A stretch of 64,000 nt of DNA, taken from NCBI RefSeq assembly GCF_024464185.1, contig NZ_JANHAU010000006.1, positions 182,453 through 246,452 on the forward strand, given 5' to 3'. How positions within the stretch are numbered: the first letter of the stretch is position 1; every line of letters starts with the position of its first letter. Of the stretch, positions 61,134 to 64,000 are shown piece by piece. Below the pieces are notes generated by a model, which searched no databases, was not told where the DNA came from, and saw only the letters and a program-made list of their open reading frames with translations. The translations under genes and the position numbers were made by a program. This DNA is from Haloarchaeobius salinus (GTDB taxonomy: Archaea; Halobacteriota; Halobacteria; Halobacteriales; Natrialbaceae).

Positions 61134-61343
61134 ATGGACCGCGACCGGTACGTCACGCTCGCGCTCGTCGCCTTCGGGCTCGTCCTCGTGGGGTTCGTAC
61201 TGCTCGGCTTCGGGCGCATCTTCCTCGGCTACCACACCGCGCAGCTGCTGTCGGCCCCGTTCGGGCTGACGGGCTTCGCGCTCGTCGTCGTCCTCTTCAT
61301 CGACGGGATCCGCACGGTCGCCCGGGGACGCGCGGGCGACTGA
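61134..61343 (+). CDS. Small two-helix membrane protein
   Basis: 69 residues: TLALVAFGLVLVGFVLLGFGRIFLGYHTAQLLSAPFGLTGFALVVVLFIDGIRTVARG has two hydrophobic helices (about 6-27 and 40-62). ATG 61134 starts 71 bases after the VWA stop. No family recognised. Confidence 0.65.
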   Translation: MDRDRYVTLALVAFGLVLVGFVLLGFGRIFLGYHTAQLLSAPFGLTGFALVVVLFIDGIRTVARGRAGD

Positions 61344-61397
61344 ACGACGGACGGACCGAACGCAACCGTTTTTCGCGCCCCGTCCGAAGCGGGTTCC

Positions 61398-62669
61398 ATG
61401 AACGTACGAGCAGTCGCCGACCTCGGACCCGGCGAGCGACGCGCCTTCTTCGAGCGCGACGCGGGCGTCGACGCGGTCCGGAGCGACGTGGCCGACATCG
61501 TCGACCGGGTGCGCGAGGAGGGCGACGTGGCGGTCCGTGAGTTCTGCGCTGAGTTCGACGACGTACAGGTCGCCAACCTGGACGTGACGGACGAGTGCGA
61601 GCGCGCCTACGAGGCCATCGACGACGACGTGCGCGAGGCCGTCGAGACGGCGGCCGAGAACGTCCGCGAGTTCCACGAGGCGCAGGTCCCCGAGGACTGG
61701 CGCGACGACTTCGACGGGCGCGAGCTGGGCCGCCGCTTCCGGCCGCTCCAGCGCGTCGGCGTCTACGCGCCCGGCGGGACCGCCGCGTACCCGTCGTCGG
61801 TCATCATGGGCGTCGTCCCGGCCGTGGTCGCGGGCGTCGAGGAGGTCGTGGTCTGTACGCCCCCTGCGGAGGAACTGAACCCCGTCACGTTGGCGGCCAT
61901 CCACGTTGCGGGTGCCGACGAGGTGTACTCCGTCGGCGGCGCACAGGCGGTCGCGGCGATGGCCTACGGGACGGAGTCCATCCCGGCCGTCCAGAAGGTC
62001 GTCGGGCCGGGCAACCGCTGGGTGACCGCCGCGAAGGCCGAGGTCCAGGGGGACGTCGACATCGACTTCCTCGCCGGCCCCTCGGAGGTGCTGGTGCTGG
62101 CTGACGACACCGCCGAACCGGCGTTCGTCGCGGCGGACCTCGTCGCGCAGGCCGAACACGACGAGCACGCCTCCGTGGTCTGTGTCACCGACGACGAGGG
62201 CGTTGCGGCGGCCGTCGTCGACCAGGTCGAGGCCCAGGTCGCCGACGCCGACCGCGAGGACGTGGCTCGCGAGGCACTCGCGAACGACGCCTCGGGCGTG
62301 CTCCTCGCGCGGTCGATGAGCGAGGCCATCCTGTTCGCCGAGGAGTACGCCGCGGAGCACCTCTCCATCCAGACCGACGACGAGGAGGCAGTGCTCGACC
62401 GCATCGACAGCGCCGGCAGCGTCTTCCTCGGGCCGTACACGCCCGTCGCGGCGGGCGACTACGCCTCCGGGACGAACCACGTGCTGCCGACCGGCGGCGG
62501 CGCGAAACGTCACGGCGGGCTCTCCGTCGACCAGTTCCTGCGCTCGACGACCGTCCAGCGCCTCGACCGGGACGCGCTCGACGCGCTGGCCCCGACCATC
62601 ACGACGCTCGCGGACGCAGAAGGACTGTGTGCACACGCCGACAGCGTGCGTCGCCGCTTCGAGGAGTAG
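61398..62669 (+). CDS. hisD: Histidinol dehydrogenase
   Basis: 423 residues. The family runs end to end: LGRRFRPLQRVGVYAPGGTAAYPSSVIMGVVPAVVAGVEEVVVCTPP, AGADEVYSVGGAQAVAAMAYGTESIPAVQKVVGPGNRWVTAAK and VDIDFLAGPSEVLVLADD hold the NAD and substrate sites; QAEHDEHASVV has the metal and catalytic Glu/His residues; GTNHVLPTGGGAKRHGGLSVDQFLRST closes. It carries out the two final oxidations of histidine biosynthesis, histidinol to histidine. It stands apart from other his genes here, as is usual in haloarchaea. Confidence 0.95.
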   Translation: MNVRAVADLGPGERRAFFERDAGVDAVRSDVADIVDRVREEGDVAVREFCAEFDDVQVANLDVTDECERAYEAIDDDVREAVETAAENVREFHEAQVPEDWRDDFDGRELGRRFRPLQRVGVYAPGGTAAYPSSVIMGVVPAVVAGVEEVVVCTPPAEELNPVTLAAIHVAGADEVYSVGGAQAVAAMAYGTESIPAVQKVVGPGNRWVTAAKAEVQGDVDIDFLAGPSEVLVLADDTAEPAFVAADLVAQAEHDEHASVVCVTDDEGVAAAVVDQVEAQVADADREDVAREALANDASGVLLARSMSEAILFAEEYAAEHLSIQTDDEEAVLDRIDSAGSVFLGPYTPVAAGDYASGTNHVLPTGGGAKRHGGLSVDQFLRSTTVQRLDRDALDALAPTITTLADAEGLCAHADSVRRRFEE

Positions 62670-62673
62670 CGAG

Positions 62674-63819
62674 CTACTCGTCGTCCTCGTCGATACCGAC
62701 GCCGATGCCACAGATCCCGATGGGTTCGCCGTCGTCGTCGGTCAGCAACGAGGCGCTGATGCGTCGCAGGTCGAACTCGCCAGTCTTCGTGTGCATCCGC
62801 GCCTCGTAGGTCACCGTCTCGCCGTCGAGCACCTGCTCGATGACCGACTCGACCTTCTCGACGTCCTCCGCTGCGAATATCTCCTCTATCTCGATGTCGC
62901 GGAGCTCCGCGGCCGAGTAGCCGCTCACGTCCTCCAGCTTTCGGTTCCACCGCCAGCCCGAGCCGTCGAGGTTCGCCACGTAGAAGACGTGGGGGAGGGC
63001 GTCGAGTGCGGCGTCGAACAGCTCCTGCTCCTCGCTGAGCCGTTGCTCCGCTTCGACCCGCTGGGTCACGTCCCGCGTGTTGACGACGAACCCCTCGATT
63101 GCGGGGTCGTCGAGCCGATTGGTGCCCCTCGACTCCATGTGCCGCCACTCGCCGTCGTCGTGCTGCAGCCGGTAGCTGACCGACGGGGTCGCGTCCGGGT
63201 CCTCGATCATCCGGTCGAACGCGTCGGCCACGTCAGCCTGGTCGTCCGGGTGGACGAAGTCGAAGGAGGGTTCGCCGATCAGGACCTCCGGGTCGAAGCC
63301 GAGTATGTCCCGCGTCGCCGGGCTCGCGTACTCGAACACGCCGTCCTCGTCGAGGATGGCGACGAGGTCCGAGGAGTGCTCGATGAGCGCCTGGAAGCGG
63401 TTCTGGGAGTGTGTCCGCTCGCGTTCGGCACGTCGCTTCGCGACGGCGTTCTCGATGCGGTTCGCGAGGACGGCGTACTGGTCGGTGCCCGCGCCCTTCT
63501 GGAGGTACTCGGTCGCACCGGCCGAGAGCGCCCGGCTCGCGATCGCCTCGCTCCCCTTGCCGGTGAAGAGCACGAACGGGAGGTCGGGGTGGCTCTCACG
63601 GACCGTCTCCAGCAGTTCGAGCCCGTCCCTGTCGGGCATCTCGTAGTCGCTGACGATGCAGTCGACACGGCCGTTCTCCCGCAGACAACTGAGCGCCTGC
63701 GAGCCCGAGTGAGCACTCTCGACGGTGATGTCCTCCCCCTCCCGTTCCAGCATCGTCTTCGTCAGCTCGAGCAACGCGTCGTCGTCGTCCACGTGGAGGA
63801 CACGGATGGTCCCCGACAT
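62674..63819 (-). CDS. Receiver-PAS-PAS signalling protein
   Basis: 381 residues. Receiver domain (1-125) with phosphoacceptor D58 in IVSDYEMPD, acidic pocket DDDD near residue 11, T86 and K108 (LQKGAG). Two PAS domains follow: one at about 135-260 (FQALIEHSSDLVAILDEDGVFEYASPATRDILGF) and one at about 265-380 (FDAALDALPHVFYVANLDGSGWRWNRKLEDVSGYSAAELRDIE ... FDLRRISASLLTDDDGEPIGICGIG). No HisKA/HATPase follows, so it is not a kinase by itself. Signal output may be by protein-protein contact. Confidence 0.88.
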   Translation of the reverse strand: MSGTIRVLHVDDDDALLELTKTMLEREGEDITVESAHSGSQALSCLRENGRVDCIVSDYEMPDRDGLELLETVRESHPDLPFVLFTGKGSEAIASRALSAGATEYLQKGAGTDQYAVLANRIENAVAKRRAERERTHSQNRFQALIEHSSDLVAILDEDGVFEYASPATRDILGFDPEVLIGEPSFDFVHPDDQADVADAFDRMIEDPDATPSVSYRLQHDDGEWRHMESRGTNRLDDPAIEGFVVNTRDVTQRVEAEQRLSEEQELFDAALDALPHVFYVANLDGSGWRWNRKLEDVSGYSAAELRDIEIEEIFAAEDVEKVESVIEQVLDGETVTYEARMHTKTGEFDLRRISASLLTDDDGEPIGICGIGVGIDEDDE

Positions 63820-63839
63820 CAAGCGACGAGAGACCGGGA

Positions 63840-64000
63840 GGTAGCTTGAAACTACCGGCGGAGGGGCCCCGCCACGGGTCGCGTTCAGATTAGCTGATTC
63901 CATGCGAAGGCGAATGATCTGAGCCACTCGTCAGCAGTTTCTGCTTCGGCGTGGCTGAAACAGTTTGAGAAAGAGGTAGTTCTGCGTTTTACCTCTCGAA
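63840..64000 (-). mobile_element. 3' end of IS6-like insertion sequence
   Basis: The transposase C-terminus (63885-64000) plus the sequence down to the small inverted repeat GGTAG..CTACC at 63840-63856 is consistent with one end of an IS6 element. The exact terminus and target duplication cannot be confirmed without the other end. Confidence 0.5.
63885..64000 (-). CDS. C-terminus of an IS6-family transposase (5' part outside window)
   Basis: 37 codons before a TGA at 63887-63885 are open to the window edge (frame set by 63998). The end reads KRRTTSFSNCFSHAEAETAD then EWLRSFAFAWNQLI, the characteristic ending of haloarchaeal IS6-family (ISH14/ISH15-like) DDE transposases. The rest of the element lies to the right. 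Its probable end, GGTAGCTTGAAACTACC (63840-63856), sits about 20 bases upstream of the receiver-PAS gene start. Confidence 0.7.
   Translation of the reverse strand, partial: REVKRRTTSFSNCFSHAEAETADEWLRSFAFAWNQLI

Noticed and set aside
1..64000. CRISPR arrays, tRNA and rRNA genes
   Set aside because: No direct-repeat/spacer series, cloverleaf with GGTTCAAATCC-like arm, or rRNA segments were recognised by eye; a tool run could still find a short tRNA.

Overview
This window is a high-GC, acidic-proteome stretch from a haloarchaeon (class Halobacteria). The evidence is archaeal: a TFB with zinc ribbon and two cyclin repeats, aIF2-beta, DpsA, a PGF-CTERM surface protein, Tat lipoproteins with RR and lipobox motifs, TATA boxes about 25 bp upstream of start codons (leaderless transcripts), and pervasive ATGA/GTGA start-stop overlaps. 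No rRNA, tRNA or CRISPR array was recognised. The right edge holds the 3' end of an IS6-family transposase.

Region 1 (1-9,891, all minus strand) is the most unusual part. Two divergent tubulin/FtsZ-superfamily GTPases lie among five membrane proteins, several rich in predicted coiled coil: 8011-9891; 6266-7870 (tubulin-like, N-terminal CxxC..H zinc-finger-like segment) with 4673-6256; then a tightly coupled four-gene operon of 2997-4514 (tubulin-like with an acidic Gly-Trp insertion), 2728-3000, 1625-2731 and the edge-truncated 1-1628. The promoters of both tubulin-like genes carry the same 16-bp element (15/16 identical) next to a TATA-like box. This looks like a dedicated membrane-associated cytoskeletal or membrane-remodelling system, distinct from canonical FtsZ/CetZ.

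Region 2 (10.0-14.6 kb) is a heme-copper oxidase operon: small subunit, CuA subunit II, catalytic subunit I, heme O synthase and an accessory membrane protein, with a winged-helix regulator divergent to it. Subunit I keeps all heme and CuB histidines but has Gln where oxygen reductases have the cross-linked Tyr, so it may be an NO reductase.

Region 3 (14.7-27.7 kb) is mixed housekeeping: DHH phosphoesterase, BKACE-type enzyme, Fe-alcohol dehydrogenase, aIF2-beta, TFB, a five-repeat PGF-CTERM surface protein, an ArsR-like regulator, a transsulfuration enzyme, an M20 peptidase, and a divergent HxlR/DoxX pair sharing a palindromic operator candidate. Region 4 (27.8-35.1 kb) holds an ABC-2 exporter whose first permease ends in a PrsW-like domain, an aldo/keto reductase, a macrodomain protein and DpsA. 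Three TTAGGNNNNCCWAA boxes near a 47-residue ORF and dpsA suggest control by a DtxR/Idr-type iron regulator.

Region 5 (35.2-53.7 kb) carries a GapN-like aldehyde dehydrogenase, two paralogous Tat lipoproteins, galactonate dehydratase, enoyl-CoA hydratase, a geranylgeranyl-reductase-like flavoprotein, regulators, a polysaccharide flippase, a hydrolase, a class V aminotransferase, a GNAT protein preceded by an in-frame GYD-like segment, a flavin monooxygenase and an MscS-related membrane protein. Region 6 (54.1-61.3 kb) is a form II CO-dehydrogenase-like operon (coxG-S-L-M) followed by MoxR ATPase and VWA genes. hisD and a receiver-PAS-PAS protein close the window.
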